Both the position numbers and the translations under genes were made by a program. DNA of 64,000 nucleotides from Clostridiales bacterium (GTDB lineage Bacteria; Bacillota; Clostridia; Oscillospirales; Oscillospiraceae), in NCBI GenBank assembly GCA_012838665.1, contig DUOX01000016.1, positions 1-64,000 of the forward strand. Direction: 5' to 3'. Under the pieces are notes generated by a model. That model made no database searches, was not told the DNA's origin, and saw nothing but the letters and a program-made list of their open reading frames with translations. Shown one piece after another: positions 44,600 to 55,009 of this stretch; the stretch's first letter is position 1, and each line of letters opens with the position of its first letter.

Positions 44600-45952
44600 T
44601 TATTTAAGCTTTTTCAGCGCTTCCACTATGTCTTCGAATGCCATGCCCCGTGAGGCCTTTACCAGAACGGTGTCCCCCGGCATAATAAGGAAGGGCAGCT
44701 CCTCCAAAAGCGTTCCCTTATTGGAATAGTGCTTTGCAGTAAGGCCATGCTCACGGGCACCAAAATAAATATTTTCAGCCTCGGGTCCGCAGGTGATTAC
44801 AAGAGAAACCCCGCATTTTGCCGCCAAGGCCCCCAAATCATAATGGAGCCTGGCGGAGTTTTCCCCCAGTTCCAGCATGTCTCCCAAAATGCACACCAGC
44901 CGGCCTTCCATGGTCGCAAGAGACTTTATGGCCGAGGCCGAGGAATTGGGATTTGCGTTATAGCAGTCGTCAATTATCGTTGTATACCCGGTGTCAAAAG
45001 CGGCCGAGCGGCTGCCCACCGTTTTATACGCAGCTATTCCCGCGGCAATTTCCTCATCCGTCAGGCCCATTCGGATCCCAACAGCCGCTCCTGCCGCCGC
45101 CGCGGACACCATATGGAGTCCAAAGGCAGGAATCCCAACGGGAATGCGCCGGGGGCCGCAAACTATATGGCAACTCATACCTTTAAGGCCGAGAGTTTCA
45201 ATATTCTCGGCCCGCACGTCACAAGAAGCATCCGTGCCGAAGCTTATCTTCTCCTGGGGGCAGTCCATGGAGCGGAGCATATCGTCGTCGCCGTTTATAA
45301 ACACGATCCCCTCCAAAGGCATGCCTTCAAGCATCTCGGCCTTTTCCCGGAGCACTCCCTCCCTGTCCTTTAAAAATTCCAGGTGGGAATAACCGATAAC
45401 GGTGAAAACCGCCATATCCGGGCGGGCAATTTGCGTCAGCCGCCTCATCTCGCCAAAGTCGGAAATGCCCATCTCAACCACGGCGACCTGATGCTCATCC
45501 CTAAGCTCAAAGAGGGTCAGGGGCACCCCCAGCTCGTTATTAAAGTTGCCCTGGGTTTTTAATACGTTGTACTTCCGGGACAGTACGGAGGCAATCATCT
45601 CCTTGGCCGTGGTCTTTCCCACGCTGCCGGTAACCCCGATTATCGGGATATCAAACTGAGAGCGGTAAAACGCCGCCAGCTTTACAAGTGCCGCGGGGGT
45701 GGAATCCACCACAATGGCGGGCAGCGCAACACCCTCGGGTTTTTTCTCACAAAGGCAGCACACCGCTCCCGCGGCTGCCGCAGATGATATAAAATCGTGT
45801 CCGTCCACCCTTTCCCCTACTATGGCGGCAAAAAGGCAGCCCGGGGCAGCCTGGCGGCTATCGGTTACCACTGAGCTTATTTCAGTTTCCAACAGCTTTC
45901 GGCTGCCGAAATATTCCCCATCACATGCCCTTGCAATATTGGCGATGGTCAT
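44600..45952 (-). CDS. murF: UDP-N-acetylmuramoyl-tripeptide--D-alanyl-D-alanine ligase
   Basis: 450 residues. P-loop GVTGSVGKTTAKEM near 111-124, NNELGVPLTLFEL, the DDCYNANPNSSASAIKSLA block and LGDMLELG are all typical MurF. It adds D-Ala-D-Ala, made by Ddl next door, to UDP-MurNAc-tripeptide. ATG at 45952 is six bases after the ddl stop; a longer frame (from 46009) would overlap ddl by about 50 bases and is less likely. Confidence 0.95.
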   Translation of the reverse strand: MTIANIARACDGEYFGSRKLLETEISSVVTDSRQAAPGCLFAAIVGERVDGHDFISSAAAAGAVCCLCEKKPEGVALPAIVVDSTPAALVKLAAFYRSQFDIPIIGVTGSVGKTTAKEMIASVLSRKYNVLKTQGNFNNELGVPLTLFELRDEHQVAVVEMGISDFGEMRRLTQIARPDMAVFTVIGYSHLEFLKDREGVLREKAEMLEGMPLEGIVFINGDDDMLRSMDCPQEKISFGTDASCDVRAENIETLGLKGMSCHIVCGPRRIPVGIPAFGLHMVSAAAAGAAVGIRMGLTDEEIAAGIAAYKTVGSRSAAFDTGYTTIIDDCYNANPNSSASAIKSLATMEGRLVCILGDMLELGENSARLHYDLGALAAKCGVSLVITCGPEAENIYFGAREHGLTAKHYSNKGTLLEELPFLIMPGDTVLVKASRGMAFEDIVEALKKLK

Positions 45953-45957
45953 GCCTT

Positions 45958-47010
45958 TCAAGAATTGTGCCCCCTCTCCCGGAGCGCTATATCGATGATG
46001 GTCTGGCAAAGGGTGGGATAATCTATGCCAACCGCCTCGGCTTCCTGGGGAACCAGACTTGTGGGCGTCATACCCGGCAGAGTATTAATCTCCAGAAAAT
46101 AGATATCGCCCTTTTCATCCAGAATAAAGTCCGCCCTGGAATATGCGGAAAGCCCCAAAAGCCTGTGTACTTTCAGAGCCGTATCCCCCAGGCGTTTTTC
46201 GGTTTCCGCAGGTATCCGGGCAGGGCAAATCTCCACTGCCACTCCCGGCTGGTATTTATTCCTGTAATCGTAAAAACCCTCAGCTATAATTTCAATACTG
46301 GGCAGAGCCTTATCGTCCAATATACCAACCTGTATCTCCCGGCCTTTAATATACTTTTCCAGAACAACATAGCGGCTCTGGGAGGCGGCGGTTTTGAGAG
46401 CGATGGTCAGCTCCTGCCTGTTATGGACAATGGATACGCCTATACTGGAGCCGGAATCCACGGGCTTTACCACACAGGGCAGCCCGGTTTCCAAGGCTAT
46501 GGCTTCCATATCCTCCTGCTCGCTGTCCACCAGCCTCCAGGGCGGGGTGAGAACCCCGTGCGGCGCCACCAGGCGCTTTGTCAAATCCTTGTTCATGGCG
46601 ATTGCGCTGCCCAGATGGCCGCTTCCGGTGTAAGGTATTCCCATCAGGTCGAAAACAGCCTGAACCTTGCCATCCTCCCCGCAGGTGCCATGGAGGCCCA
46701 AAAATACCACGTCCGCCATGGAGCATACCTCCAGCACTCCCTGTCCGAACATGCTCCTGCTTTTCAGCTTGCGGCGGTTCCTGACTTCCTCAAGGTCAGG
46801 GGCGGTCTCGTCTATCTTTGTATCGCCAAGAGGCGGGGGATTGTCGAATATTTTGTCAACGGAGCCGTCATAGTCCTCAAGTCCGAAGAACATATCCACC
46901 AGCACAACTTTGTGTCCCAGACTCTGGAGCGCCTTGGCCACTTTTGTGCCGCTGGAAATTGACACGTTCCGCTCCGGGCTCACCCCCCCACAGAGCACTA
47001 CTATTTTCAT
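45958..47010 (-). CDS. ddl: D-alanine--D-alanine ligase
   Basis: 350 residues, ATP-grasp. N-terminal CGGVSPERNVSISSG, the ATP-lid area FYDYRNKYQPG with the Tyr typical of D-Ala-D-Ala (not D-lactate) ligases, and the C-terminal metal site EINTLPGMTPTSL. It makes the D-Ala-D-Ala used by MurF; the order ddl-murF gives a two-gene wall-precursor operon. ATG at 47010 follows AAGGAGG. Nothing suggests a Van-type resistance ligase. Confidence 0.94.
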   Translation of the reverse strand: MKIVVLCGGVSPERNVSISSGTKVAKALQSLGHKVVLVDMFFGLEDYDGSVDKIFDNPPPLGDTKIDETAPDLEEVRNRRKLKSRSMFGQGVLEVCSMADVVFLGLHGTCGEDGKVQAVFDLMGIPYTGSGHLGSAIAMNKDLTKRLVAPHGVLTPPWRLVDSEQEDMEAIALETGLPCVVKPVDSGSSIGVSIVHNRQELTIALKTAASQSRYVVLEKYIKGREIQVGILDDKALPSIEIIAEGFYDYRNKYQPGVAVEICPARIPAETEKRLGDTALKVHRLLGLSAYSRADFILDEKGDIYFLEINTLPGMTPTSLVPQEAEAVGIDYPTLCQTIIDIALRERGHNS

Positions 47011-47236
47011 GGGAAAACCTCCTTAACACATTCCCCTTTACAATCATCGTCATAAACGGCCAAAATTAACCGAAAACGATTTGTAGGCGTACTGAAATAT
47101 AAATATCTGCATCGGTTATTATACCATATGCAAGAGGCCCTGGTAAATAATAAATAATTTACGAGGGACTGTGAATTTTCCTGCATATATGTTACAATAT
47201 CTGAGGTTGCTACAAAGGAAAGGATTTGAAGTCTAT

Positions 47237-48214
47237 ATGCAATACATAGTGCTTGACCTTGAATGGAATCAGGCCATGTCATCTCGTGCCGCCATCTTCA
47301 ACAAGCTGCCCATACGCCTTAGAGGCGAAATTATACAGATAGGCGCTGTAAAACTCACCGAGGATATGCTCCCCGGGGAGGAGTTTAAGGCGCATATAAA
47401 GCCGGTGTACTTCCGCCGCATGCACTATAAGGTCAAACAGCTAACGGGCATTGATAAGGAGCGCCTCAGCAAAAGTGAAAAGTTTGAAACCGTTATGAAA
47501 AGATTCCTTGATTGGTGCGGCCCTGACTGCACTTTTCTTACGTGGGGCCACGATGACAAGGGCATTATGGAGCAGAACCTTATTATTCACGATATGGATA
47601 TTGACTGGATGGACAATTGGATAAACCTCCAGGTGATATTTAACCTCCAGACCGAAGGAGACGGCAACCAAAAATCACTGGTTAAGGCCATGGAGCATTT
47701 CGGTATAGAACAGACCCGGGTGGCCCACGATGCCCTGGGGGACGCCTATAATACCGCTTTGGTCTGCTCAAAGCTGAATCTGCTGGAGGGGTTAGCCAAA
47801 TATGAAAATGCCGGCAGCCTTCTTGCCAACCGGGTTTCCCAGGTTAAGAACCCCTCGGCAGATGGCACAACTCCCCTTGAACATACTGTTTCCCGGGTCT
47901 ATAACAGTAAGGCGGAGCTATTTAGCGATAAGGACCTCACAAACATCATCTGTCCCGATTGCGGCGCGCTTCTTAAAAACTTTCGCTGGGTTAACCAGGG
48001 GGACAGGCGGTATATGACCATGGCCTCCTGCCCCAAGCACGGCAAGTTCCTGTTGCGCCTAAAGCTGAGGCATGCCGAGGACGACACCTGGTCCGCCACC
48101 CGCCTTCTATATCGGGCAGACGAGAATATGGCGTCGTACTACAAAAGAAGGGCCTCCCACCCCCGGTCAAGAGGACGGCGCAAGCACATAAATAAGAAAA
48201 CCGGCAAATCATAA
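47237..48214 (+). CDS. DEDD-type 3'-5' exonuclease with C-terminal zinc-finger-like domain
   Basis: 325 residues. N-terminal DnaQ/RNase T fold: YIVLDLEWNQ (D-x-E), EIIQIGAVKL, FLTWGHDDKGIM, and the VAHDALGDAYNTALV block with the catalytic HD. A C-terminal IICPDCGALLKNFRW...CPKHGKF forms a likely Zn finger and a basic tail follows. It removes nucleotides from DNA or RNA ends. ATG at 47237 is preferred over the longer upstream frame since the family begins with this strand and GGAAAGG lies upstream. Partner and target are unknown. Confidence 0.87.
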   Translation: MQYIVLDLEWNQAMSSRAAIFNKLPIRLRGEIIQIGAVKLTEDMLPGEEFKAHIKPVYFRRMHYKVKQLTGIDKERLSKSEKFETVMKRFLDWCGPDCTFLTWGHDDKGIMEQNLIIHDMDIDWMDNWINLQVIFNLQTEGDGNQKSLVKAMEHFGIEQTRVAHDALGDAYNTALVCSKLNLLEGLAKYENAGSLLANRVSQVKNPSADGTTPLEHTVSRVYNSKAELFSDKDLTNIICPDCGALLKNFRWVNQGDRRYMTMASCPKHGKFLLRLKLRHAEDDTWSATRLLYRADENMASYYKRRASHPRSRGRRKHINKKTGKS

Positions 48215-48270
48215 TCGGAACAGAATTAGCATTTCCATAGAATATTTCTAGCGAGTATCAAACACTATTC

Positions 48271-48582
48271 CCACCGGGGGCGTTTTCAGCCTTTCTGTTT
48301 CCGTCTCAAATCCTCCCCCGCAGGAGCGTTTAGCGGAAATAGAGGTACGCACCTTTAGAGCCCACTTTCCCTATTCCCGCACAACCCCCAAAACAAACAC
48401 AGCAACCCCAACACACAGGGGGAGATTCGCAAGAGGGGGCGGCTTTTTTAAAGCCCCCTCTTGTGCGGCCCTTTGGCTACTTTCTGGCCGAACAGAAAGT
48501 AGCCCCCCGGAAGGAAAACCAACTAAGGATTACTTCCGAAGATGAACTTTAAAATCCCACCCCCTGCCGGGAGCGGTACTTT
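48271..48582 (+). repeat. Dispersed hairpin-rich repeat, copy 2 (short)
   Basis: Similarity to copies 1 and 3 is clear from about 48325 (GCGTTTAGCGGAAA) to 48582. The left portion, including the TTCG hairpin, is missing or strongly diverged. Hairpins 48433-48460 and 48475-48504 (12-bp perfect stem) are kept. Lies between the convergent exonuclease and ribF genes. Confidence 0.85.
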
Positions 48583-48604
48583 TCGAAAACAGCATTAAAA
48601 AACT

Positions 48605-48627
48605 GCGCCTGACCAATGGTCAGGCGC
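48605..48627 (-). terminator. Terminator of the rimP-ribF operon
   Basis: A perfect 10-bp stem GCGCCTGACC/GGTCAGGCGC with 3-base loop; AGTTTTTTAA follows on the minus strand. Confidence 0.9.
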
Positions 48628-48632
48628 TCATT

Positions 48633-49532
48633 TTATGCTAATTGTTTAAAGTATGCCCTGGCGGCATCAATGTCTCTGGCAATTTGGGCCTTCAATTCCT
48701 CCAGATTATTAAACTTTTCTTCGGGGCGGAGAAATTCATAGAACTCCAATCTTACAGGACAGCCGTAAAGCTCCCCTTCAAAATCTAGGATGTGGGTCTC
48801 CACCGACAGTTTATTATCCATATTTACGGTAGGTTTTACGCCGATATTCGTAACTGCAATGTGCTCGCTGTTATCAAAAAAAGCCTTGGTAGCGTATACC
48901 CCGTACCGAGGGACAACCACGCCCCGGGGAAATTGCATGTTTATGGTAGGCGCGCCTAAGCCGCGTCCAAGTTTGCAGCCATCCCGTACCGTATCCATAA
49001 GAATATGGGGATGTCCCAAAAACTCATTGGCCCGCCTGATATTACCTTCGGATATAAGTTTTCGGATATAGGTAGAACTAACGGTAATCCCGTCCTTTTT
49101 TACCTCAGGGATCACATCGTAGCCTATACCCAGCTCTTTACAATACTCCACAATCCGCTCCGCCGTTCCCTCTCCCCTGTAACCGCAGTGGAAATCATGG
49201 CCCATCACCAGATGAGCGACGCCCAGGCCGATCACCAGGGAGCGAATGAAATCTCTCCAAGGGGTATGCATGGTTTCCTCATCAAAGTGGACGGAGACAA
49301 TCTCATCCACGTCAAAAAGCCGGCGGAGAATGTCGGCTCGCCCCACAGCGTTATTTATCAGTGGAATTTCAACTCCCCTGATTAGTTTTTCAGGGTGAAC
49401 ATCAAAGGTCAATACTGCCGAAGATGCTCCCAGCTCGGCTGCACGAGCACGCGTTTTATTTATCAGCGCAGCGTGACCCAGATGCACGCCGTCAAAAAAT
49501 CCCAGCGCAATAACTGTTTTTTCGTCTGTCAT
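48633..49532 (-). CDS. ribF: Bifunctional riboflavin kinase/FAD synthetase
   Basis: 299 residues. The N-terminal FAD synthetase (nucleotidyltransferase) domain has ALGFFDGVHLGHAALI, and ISSTYIRKLI-type VSSTYIRKLISEGNIRRA. The C-terminal riboflavin kinase domain has GRGLGAPTINMQFP and ETHILDFEGELYG. It turns riboflavin into FMN and then FAD. It is the last gene of the nusA-infB operon; 63 bases after truB. Confidence 0.95.
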   Translation of the reverse strand: MTDEKTVIALGFFDGVHLGHAALINKTRARAAELGASSAVLTFDVHPEKLIRGVEIPLINNAVGRADILRRLFDVDEIVSVHFDEETMHTPWRDFIRSLVIGLGVAHLVMGHDFHCGYRGEGTAERIVEYCKELGIGYDVIPEVKKDGITVSSTYIRKLISEGNIRRANEFLGHPHILMDTVRDGCKLGRGLGAPTINMQFPRGVVVPRYGVYATKAFFDNSEHIAVTNIGVKPTVNMDNKLSVETHILDFEGELYGCPVRLEFYEFLRPEEKFNNLEELKAQIARDIDAARAYFKQLA

Positions 49533-49595
49533 GCGAATACCTCTGGTTATTATTTATCTATAAAAACCTTGCGACCGGAGCAGAACCCACGCCGC

Positions 49596-50471
49596 CTAGA
49601 CTTCAAAAAAGCTCTTTACAGTACTCATCCTGCCGCCGCAGACCTGCCCCAGCATTAAAAACTCGCCGTCTTTTGAATAAACCCTATATTTGCCATCGGC
49701 CTGACCGGTATGGAAAGCCGAGCCGCAACGGCATTTCTGCTCTGCGGGACCATCAATCGTCACAGCGGGATATTTCACGAAAAGCCTGTCCACAGGAAGA
49801 ACAAGCTCCTGAACAGTCCCCGAAGCGACGGCCTTTTCCACATCCTCAAGGGGATGGGCGTCCTCGCACTTAAAATCTCCCGCTGCCGTACGCCTCAAGC
49901 TGGACATTACCCCTCCGCAGCCCAAGGCCTGCCCTATATCATGGCAGAGCGTCCGGATATAAGTCCCCTTGGAGCAACGGACATGAAGGGTATATCCCCC
50001 TTCAATCTCCCCTATTATGTCCAAGCGGCTTATGCGCACCTTCCTGGGTTTGCGTTCCACCTCCCACCCCCTGCGGGCAAGCTGATAGAGTTTTTTGCCG
50101 CCGATTTTTATTGCGGAATACATAGGCGGAACCTGCATTAAATCGCCCCGAAAACTTTCAAGGACCGATTCCAGTTCCTGAGGACTCACATCAGCCTCAC
50201 GCTTTTCGAGAACCCTGCCTGTGATATCCTGAGTATCCGTAACCAGTCCCAGGCGCAAACCTGCATTATATTCCTTATCCTGAGCTTCGGCAAATTCCAC
50301 CGCCCTGGTGGCCCTGCCCAAAAACACTACCAAGAGGCCGGTAGCCATTGGGTCAAGGGTGCCGGAATGTCCTATGCGGCGCTGGCCCAGCAAGCCTCGG
50401 AGCTTTGCCACAACGTCATGGCTGGTCCAGCCTCCAGGCTTGTCTATAAGTAGAATGCCGTTCATTTCCAT
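49596..50471 (-). CDS. truB: tRNA pseudouridine(55) synthase
   Basis: 291 residues. GILLIDKPGGWTSHDVVAKLR, the catalytic Asp in RIGHSGTLDPMATGLLVVFLG, and KEYNAGLRLGLVTDTQDITG are diagnostic; a C-terminal PUA-like extension follows. It modifies uridine 55 in the T loop of tRNAs. It overlaps nrnA by 10 bases. Confidence 0.96.
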   Translation of the reverse strand: MEMNGILLIDKPGGWTSHDVVAKLRGLLGQRRIGHSGTLDPMATGLLVVFLGRATRAVEFAEAQDKEYNAGLRLGLVTDTQDITGRVLEKREADVSPQELESVLESFRGDLMQVPPMYSAIKIGGKKLYQLARRGWEVERKPRKVRISRLDIIGEIEGGYTLHVRCSKGTYIRTLCHDIGQALGCGGVMSSLRRTAAGDFKCEDAHPLEDVEKAVASGTVQELVLPVDRLFVKYPAVTIDGPAEQKCRCGSAFHTGQADGKYRVYSKDGEFLMLGQVCGGRMSTVKSFFEV

Positions 50472-51397
50472 TCCTCATCTATGGCTTTAAGGAGTATTTC
50501 CTTTGCCTCCTCCGGGGCGCAGTCCAAATTGCAGCCCGCCGCCATGGCATGACCGCCGCCGCCAAACTTTGCGCAGAGGTCAGCGGCGTTAATGGCACCC
50601 GTGGTACGCACGGAGACCTTACATGGTCCGGAGGGCATCTCCCGGATTGTGATGCTGACCTCGGCTCCTTTTATTTTTCCGGGCAGAGAGGCTATATCCT
50701 CACAGTCGTTTTCATTGGCGCCGGCCTTTTCCATCATGTCAAGAGTGACAATGGCTATAGAGACCTTGCCATCCCTGTACGTGGTCATACCTGTATATAT
50801 CATACCTTCCAAAGCCAGGCGGGCGGCGGAAAAGGTGCGGAAGATAGCTTTGTTCAATAACTTGTTGTTTGCCCCGTAGTCGATAAGCTCCGCCGCGGCC
50901 CTGTGGGTGTCGGAGGTGGTATTTCCGTAACAGAAACAGCCCGTATCAGTGGATACGGCAATGTAAATCAGATTTGCCTCTTCCTCATCCAATCCACCGC
51001 AAAGAGCCTTGATGATTTCCAGAACCAGCTCCCCGCAGGAAGAAGTCTCCGGGCGGATAAAATTATTTTTTGCGTAATATGTGTTCGTTGGGTGATGATC
51101 GATGCATAAATCTACATCCCCCTGGAATCCGTCCGGAAAAAGCCCCGTGTCGGCAGTATCCACCGTCACTATATACGATGGCACAAATCCTTCCGGAGCC
51201 AGGTAGGGCTTTATAAACCGTATATAGTTTTCGATGATTTGAGGATTAGGGAACAGATGCGCGGTCCTGCCAATCCTTCTCAATGCATGGCAGAGAGCGG
51301 CGGCGCTGCCCAGGGTGTCTCCATCAGGCCGCCAGTGTGTCACCAGAAGTATATTGTCCTGCTTACGCAGAAGGGCAGCGCACTCATGATTGTTCAT
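50462..51397 (-). CDS. nrnA: DHH/DHHA1 phosphoesterase, NrnA-type (oligoribonuclease/pAp phosphatase)
   Basis: 311 residues. DHH-domain motifs THWRPDGDTLGSAAAL, VDTADT and CIDHHPTNTYY, and the DHHA1 glycine motif FGGGGHAMAAGC near the end. NrnA degrades short RNA oligomers and pAp, including pGpG from c-di-GMP breakdown. ATG at 51397 has GGAGGGCGAAG; it overlaps rbfA by 14 bases. Confidence 0.92.
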   Translation of the reverse strand: MNNHECAALLRKQDNILLVTHWRPDGDTLGSAAALCHALRRIGRTAHLFPNPQIIENYIRFIKPYLAPEGFVPSYIVTVDTADTGLFPDGFQGDVDLCIDHHPTNTYYAKNNFIRPETSSCGELVLEIIKALCGGLDEEEANLIYIAVSTDTGCFCYGNTTSDTHRAAAELIDYGANNKLLNKAIFRTFSAARLALEGMIYTGMTTYRDGKVSIAIVTLDMMEKAGANENDCEDIASLPGKIKGAEVSITIREMPSGPCKVSVRTTGAINAADLCAKFGGGGHAMAAGCNLDCAPEEAKEILLKAIDEEWK

Positions 51398-51764
51398 CTT
51401 CGCCCTCCTCGGGAGTGATTCCAAGTTCGTTTATCATTTTGTTAATATTGACTCCATGTTCTATGGAGCGGTCAAGCTCAAAAATCAGCTCGGGAGTGTA
51501 GCGCAGGCTCACGGCCCTGCCCAGTTCCCTTCTAAGCCAGCCGGAGGCCGATTTTAGGCCCTTTTTGAACTCCTTTTCGTCCTGCAGCCCCAACACGCTG
51601 AGGTATACCCTGCAGTACCTAAGATCTCCTGTGGTGTCCACCCGAACAACACTTATCATCCCCTGCCGTACCCTGGGGTCTTTAATTGAGCGCAGGAGTG
51701 AGGAAAGAGCTATTTGTATATCGTCATTTATTCGATTAATCTTGCTGGATGGATTGGATTTCAT
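51384..51764 (-). CDS. rbfA: Ribosome-binding factor A
   Basis: 126 residues: KINRINDDIQIALSSLLRSIKDPRVRQGMISVVRVDTTGDLRYCRVYLSVLG and LRYTPELIFELDRSIEHGVNINKMI. It is a 30S maturation and cold-shock factor. ATG at 51764 is preferred to GTG 51776, which lies in the ribosome-binding site. 33 bases after infB. Confidence 0.95.
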   Translation of the reverse strand: MKSNPSSKINRINDDIQIALSSLLRSIKDPRVRQGMISVVRVDTTGDLRYCRVYLSVLGLQDEKEFKKGLKSASGWLRRELGRAVSLRYTPELIFELDRSIEHGVNINKMINELGITPEEGEDEQS

Positions 51765-51797
51765 AGCAATCACCACATTTCAGGCGCGAAATATTGT

Positions 51798-54131
51798 TTA
51801 CTCCTCAACCTTTTCCATAATGAAGGCCTCTATAATGTCGCCTTCCTTAACATCGTTAAAGTTCTCAATCTGCATGCCGCACTCATAGTTCTGGGCAACT
51901 TCCTTGACGTCGTCCTTAAAGCGGCGCAGTGAGGCAAGTTCGCCCTCATATACGACAACGCCGTCACGTATCACGCGTACCTTGCTGTTTCGTGCAATCT
52001 TGCCTTCCTGTACGTAGCAACCGCAGACAGTACCCACCTTGGATACCTTGTAAATCTTGCGCACCTCTGCATGGCCTGTGACTACCTCTCTGTATTTTGG
52101 CGCCAGCATGCCCTTCATTGCTGCTTCAATTTCATTTATGCAGTCGTAAATTACCCGGTACATGCGTATATCCACGTTGGACCTGGCGGCGCAGTCACGG
52201 GCGGCAATGTCAGGACGCACGTTAAAGCCCACAATTACGGCTCCGCTGGTGTCGGCCAGCATCACATCAGACTCGCTTATGGCGCCCACGCCGGAGTGAA
52301 TTACCCTGACCCGGACTTCTTCGTTGGAGAGCTTTTCCAGAGAACTCTTAATGGCCTCGGCGGAGCCCTGCACGTCGGCTTTGACAATTACGTTGAAGTC
52401 CTTGATTTCACCCTGCTGTATACGGGAGAACAGGTCCTCCAGGGAAACTTTCTTATAGCTGCTGAAAGCCTCTTGTTTTTGCTTATGCTTGCGTTCTTCA
52501 GCCAGCTCCCTGGCCATGCGCTCGTCGGCAACCACGTAAAACGCCTCGCCGGCCGAAGGAACGTCGGACATGCCGGTAATCTCCACCGGCATGGAAGGCC
52601 CGGCGGTTTTCACCTGCTGGCCTTTGTCATTGACCATGGTGCGGACATGGCCTACGGAGGTTCCGGCTATAATAATGTCTCCCTGCTTAAGAGTGCCGTT
52701 TTGTACCAGAACGCTCATTACAGGGCCGCGGCCCTTATCAATGCGGGCTTCAATAACGGTACCTTTGGCAGCGCGGTTGGGGTTGGCCTTCAGCTCCTGC
52801 ATCTCGGCGGTGAGAATGAGCATTTCAAGAAGGTTGTCTATTCCCTCGCCGGTTTTCGCTGATAGGTTGCAAATAATGGTATCTCCGCCCCACTCCTCTG
52901 ATATAAGTCCGTGTTCAGTAAGCTGCTGTTTGATACGTTCCGGGTTAGCGCCCGGCACGTCTATCTTGTTTATGGCCACAACTATGGGTATGTCTGCTGC
53001 CTTGGCATGATTGATTGATTCCACCGTCTGGGGCATAATGCCGTCATCGGCGGCTATTACCAGGATTGCAATATCTGTAACCTTGGCGCCTCTTGCCCGC
53101 ATGGATGTAAAGGCCTCGTGTCCCGGGGTATCCAGGAAGGTTATGGGGCTGCCGTTTACCTCCACCTGATAGGCGCCTATATGCTGTGTAATGCCTCCGG
53201 CCTCGCCGGCGGCCACATTTGTCCTCCGTATTCTGTCCAGGAGAGAAGTCTTGCCGTGGTCAACGTGTCCCATAACCACAACCACCGGGGCCCGGGGCAC
53301 CAGATCCTCTTCCCTGTCCTTATGGTCGTCTATAAGCCGCTCCTCAACGGTGACAACTACTTCCTTCTCCACCTTGCAGCCAAACTCCATGGCCACCAGG
53401 GCAGCGGTGTCATAATCTATGACATCGGATAACGAGGCCATAACGCCCATTTTGACAAGCCGGCGAACTACCTCGGCTCCGGTCTTTTTCATGCGGCTGG
53501 CAAGCTCGCCAACGTTTATCTCATCGGGGATTAAAACTTTTACAGGGGCCTTTTTGGCTATCTCAAACTGGAGGCGCTGCATTTTCTCCCGCTCCTCCTG
53601 CCTGCGCTTTAAACTGGCGGCGGCTGATTGCTGCTTTGACTTGTTCTTTGAGAACTTCTCCCTGCCCCTGCCCATCTTCTGTGCCTTTTCAGGCACCAGG
53701 TCTTCCAGGCGCTGGTCATACTTGGCGATATTGACCGTGGCGCCCCGGGTATCTATGACTCTTCTTTCGGGAACTCTACGGGGTACTTGCTGCTTTTCCT
53801 TAACTTGAGGTTCCGTTTCCTTTCCGGTAGGCTTAGCCTTTTGGGCCGCTTCCGGCCCTTGCTTGCCAACTGCAGCCGCTTTTTGTTCAGTCTTCTCCTG
53901 CTCCTCCTTTTTGGGAGTCTCGGATACGTCTTCAAATATCTCCGCAATGCTCTGCACCTGATTGTGCTGGGTCAGATACTCAAAAATGAGATCCAGCTCC
54001 TCCGCACTTAGCACCTGCATATGGTTTTTGGGCGCAGTGGCATATTCGGCCAATATCTGTGAAATGGCCTTGGATGTGGTTTTAAAATCCTTTGCCACTT
54101 CGTGAACTCTATATTTAATAAGAGTACTCAT
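51798..54131 (-). CDS. infB: Translation initiation factor IF-2
   Basis: 777 residues. IF2_N domains, a Lys/Glu/Gln-rich linker, then the GTPase with G1 [13 protein letters not shown]3 [12 protein letters not shown] and G4 NKID, followed by IF-2 C-terminal domains ([14 protein letters not shown]...[22 protein letters not shown]). It delivers initiator tRNA to the 30S subunit. ATG at 54131 follows GAGGAGGAAG; a GTG/ATG frame eight codons upstream is less likely. Confidence 0.96.
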   Translation of the reverse strand: MSTLIKYRVHEVAKDFKTTSKAISQILAEYATAPKNHMQVLSAEELDLIFEYLTQHNQVQSIAEIFEDVSETPKKEEQEKTEQKAAAVGKQGPEAAQKAKPTGKETEPQVKEKQQVPRRVPERRVIDTRGATVNIAKYDQRLEDLVPEKAQKMGRGREKFSKNKSKQQSAAASLKRRQEEREKMQRLQFEIAKKAPVKVLIPDEINVGELASRMKKTGAEVVRRLVKMGVMASLSDVIDYDTAALVAMEFGCKVEKEVVVTVEERLIDDHKDREEDLVPRAPVVVVMGHVDHGKTSLLDRIRRTNVAAGEAGGITQHIGAYQVEVNGSPITFLDTPGHEAFTSMRARGAKVTDIAILVIAADDGIMPQTVESINHAKAADIPIVVAINKIDVPGANPERIKQQLTEHGLISEEWGGDTIICNLSAKTGEGIDNLLEMLILTAEMQELKANPNRAAKGTVIEARIDKGRGPVMSVLVQNGTLKQGDIIIAGTSVGHVRTMVNDKGQQVKTAGPSMPVEITGMSDVPSAGEAFYVVADERMARELAEERKHKQKQEAFSSYKKVSLEDLFSRIQQGEIKDFNVIVKADVQGSAEAIKSSLEKLSNEEVRVRVIHSGVGAISESDVMLADTSGAVIVGFNVRPDIAARDCAARSNVDIRMYRVIYDCINEIEAAMKGMLAPKYREVVTGHAEVRKIYKVSKVGTVCGCYVQEGKIARNSKVRVIRDGVVVYEGELASLRRFKDDVKEVAQNYECGMQIENFNDVKEGDIIEAFIMEKVEE

Positions 54132-54273
54132 ATTTTCTTCCTCCTCTAAAACCATGGCGCTTAGAAACGAACCCGCCGCGGGCGCGAATTTATAGCCATG
54201 CTTGCTTATACTCCTTGGCGGGCGCGGGTGCAGCCTTGCGAAAAATCAACCTTGCTGATTACAAGTCTGTGCT

Positions 54274-54714
54274 TCAGTCTGTCTTGCGCTCCGCCTTCTT
54301 ATTACCCAACTTTTTGCTCTTGTCATTGACGGCGGCCTCCCTTCTTTGACGGGCTGTCCTTTCATTTTTCAAGCGGATTTCCTCCGCTGTCTCACCGTAT
54401 TTCTCCGGCAAGGCTTCCGCCAGGGTTTTCATTATACTGCTGGCAAGACCGATATCCGTTACTGCCACCATGGAGCAGCCCGGCTTTCCGATTGCATCCG
54501 AAACCTGTTCCTTGGTGTAAGGCAGCCTTACCAGGGGTATTTTCCGCCTGTGAACATAGCCCTCCGCCCGGCGCCTCGCGTTGTCGGAAGCGTCCGCCGC
54601 CAGAAGAAGAAGCTTTGCCTTCCCCGTCCTGACTGCTGCGCCTGAGTTTTCCTCCCCGGGCTCCAAGAGACCGGCTTTGCGCGCTATGCCCAGATAATTA
54701 AGGGTCTTTTCCAT
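54274..54714 (-). CDS. ylxQ: L7Ae/YlxQ-family RNA-binding protein
   Basis: 146 residues. NYLGIARKAGLLEPGEENSGAAVRTGKAKLLLLAADASDNARRRAEGYVHRRKIPLVRLPYTKEQVSDAIG is the L7Ae fold, binding kink-turn RNA; a charged C-terminal tail of about 40 residues is longer than in Bacillus YlxQ. The start at 54714 overlaps rnpM by 17 bases. Fixed place between rnpM and infB. Confidence 0.93.
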   Translation of the reverse strand: MEKTLNYLGIARKAGLLEPGEENSGAAVRTGKAKLLLLAADASDNARRRAEGYVHRRKIPLVRLPYTKEQVSDAIGKPGCSMVAVTDIGLASSIMKTLAEALPEKYGETAEEIRLKNERTARQRREAAVNDKSKKLGNKKAERKTD

Positions 54715-54976
54715 TTTCCGTCTCCATCTGCTCTGACAACTGCTCATAAATTTCTTCAGGGATTTTGGTATTGAGGGCCCGCTCAAGAGCCCGGGATTTT
54801 ATGGCCTTTTTCAGACAGTCCATGTTAGGGCAGACATACGCTCCCCTGCCCGGGGCCTTGCCCTTGAAATCAAGGGATATCTCCTCCTGAGGAGACCTGA
54901 CTACACGGATAAGCTCCCTTTTGGGCTTCATTTCCCGGCAGCCCGTGCACTGGCGAAGCGGTATTTTTTTCGGCAT
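54698..54976 (-). CDS. rnpM: YlxR/RnpM family RNA-binding protein
   Basis: 92 residues. RQCTGCREMKPKRELIRVVRSPQEEISLDFKGKAPGRGAYVCPNMDCLKKAIKSRALERAL carries the paired cysteines and GRGAYVC motif of YlxR (DUF448). RnpM was shown to bind the RNase P RNA in Bacillus. It sits between nusA and ylxQ as usual. Confidence 0.94.
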   Translation of the reverse strand: MPKKIPLRQCTGCREMKPKRELIRVVRSPQEEISLDFKGKAPGRGAYVCPNMDCLKKAIKSRALERALNTKIPEEIYEQLSEQMETENGKDP

Positions 54977-55009
54977 AACAGGCGGCCCTCCTTTATTAAA
55001 AACTATGGA

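Noticed and set aside
45925..46962. 345-residue plus-strand open frame
   Set aside because: Opposite strand of ddl; no recognisable domain.
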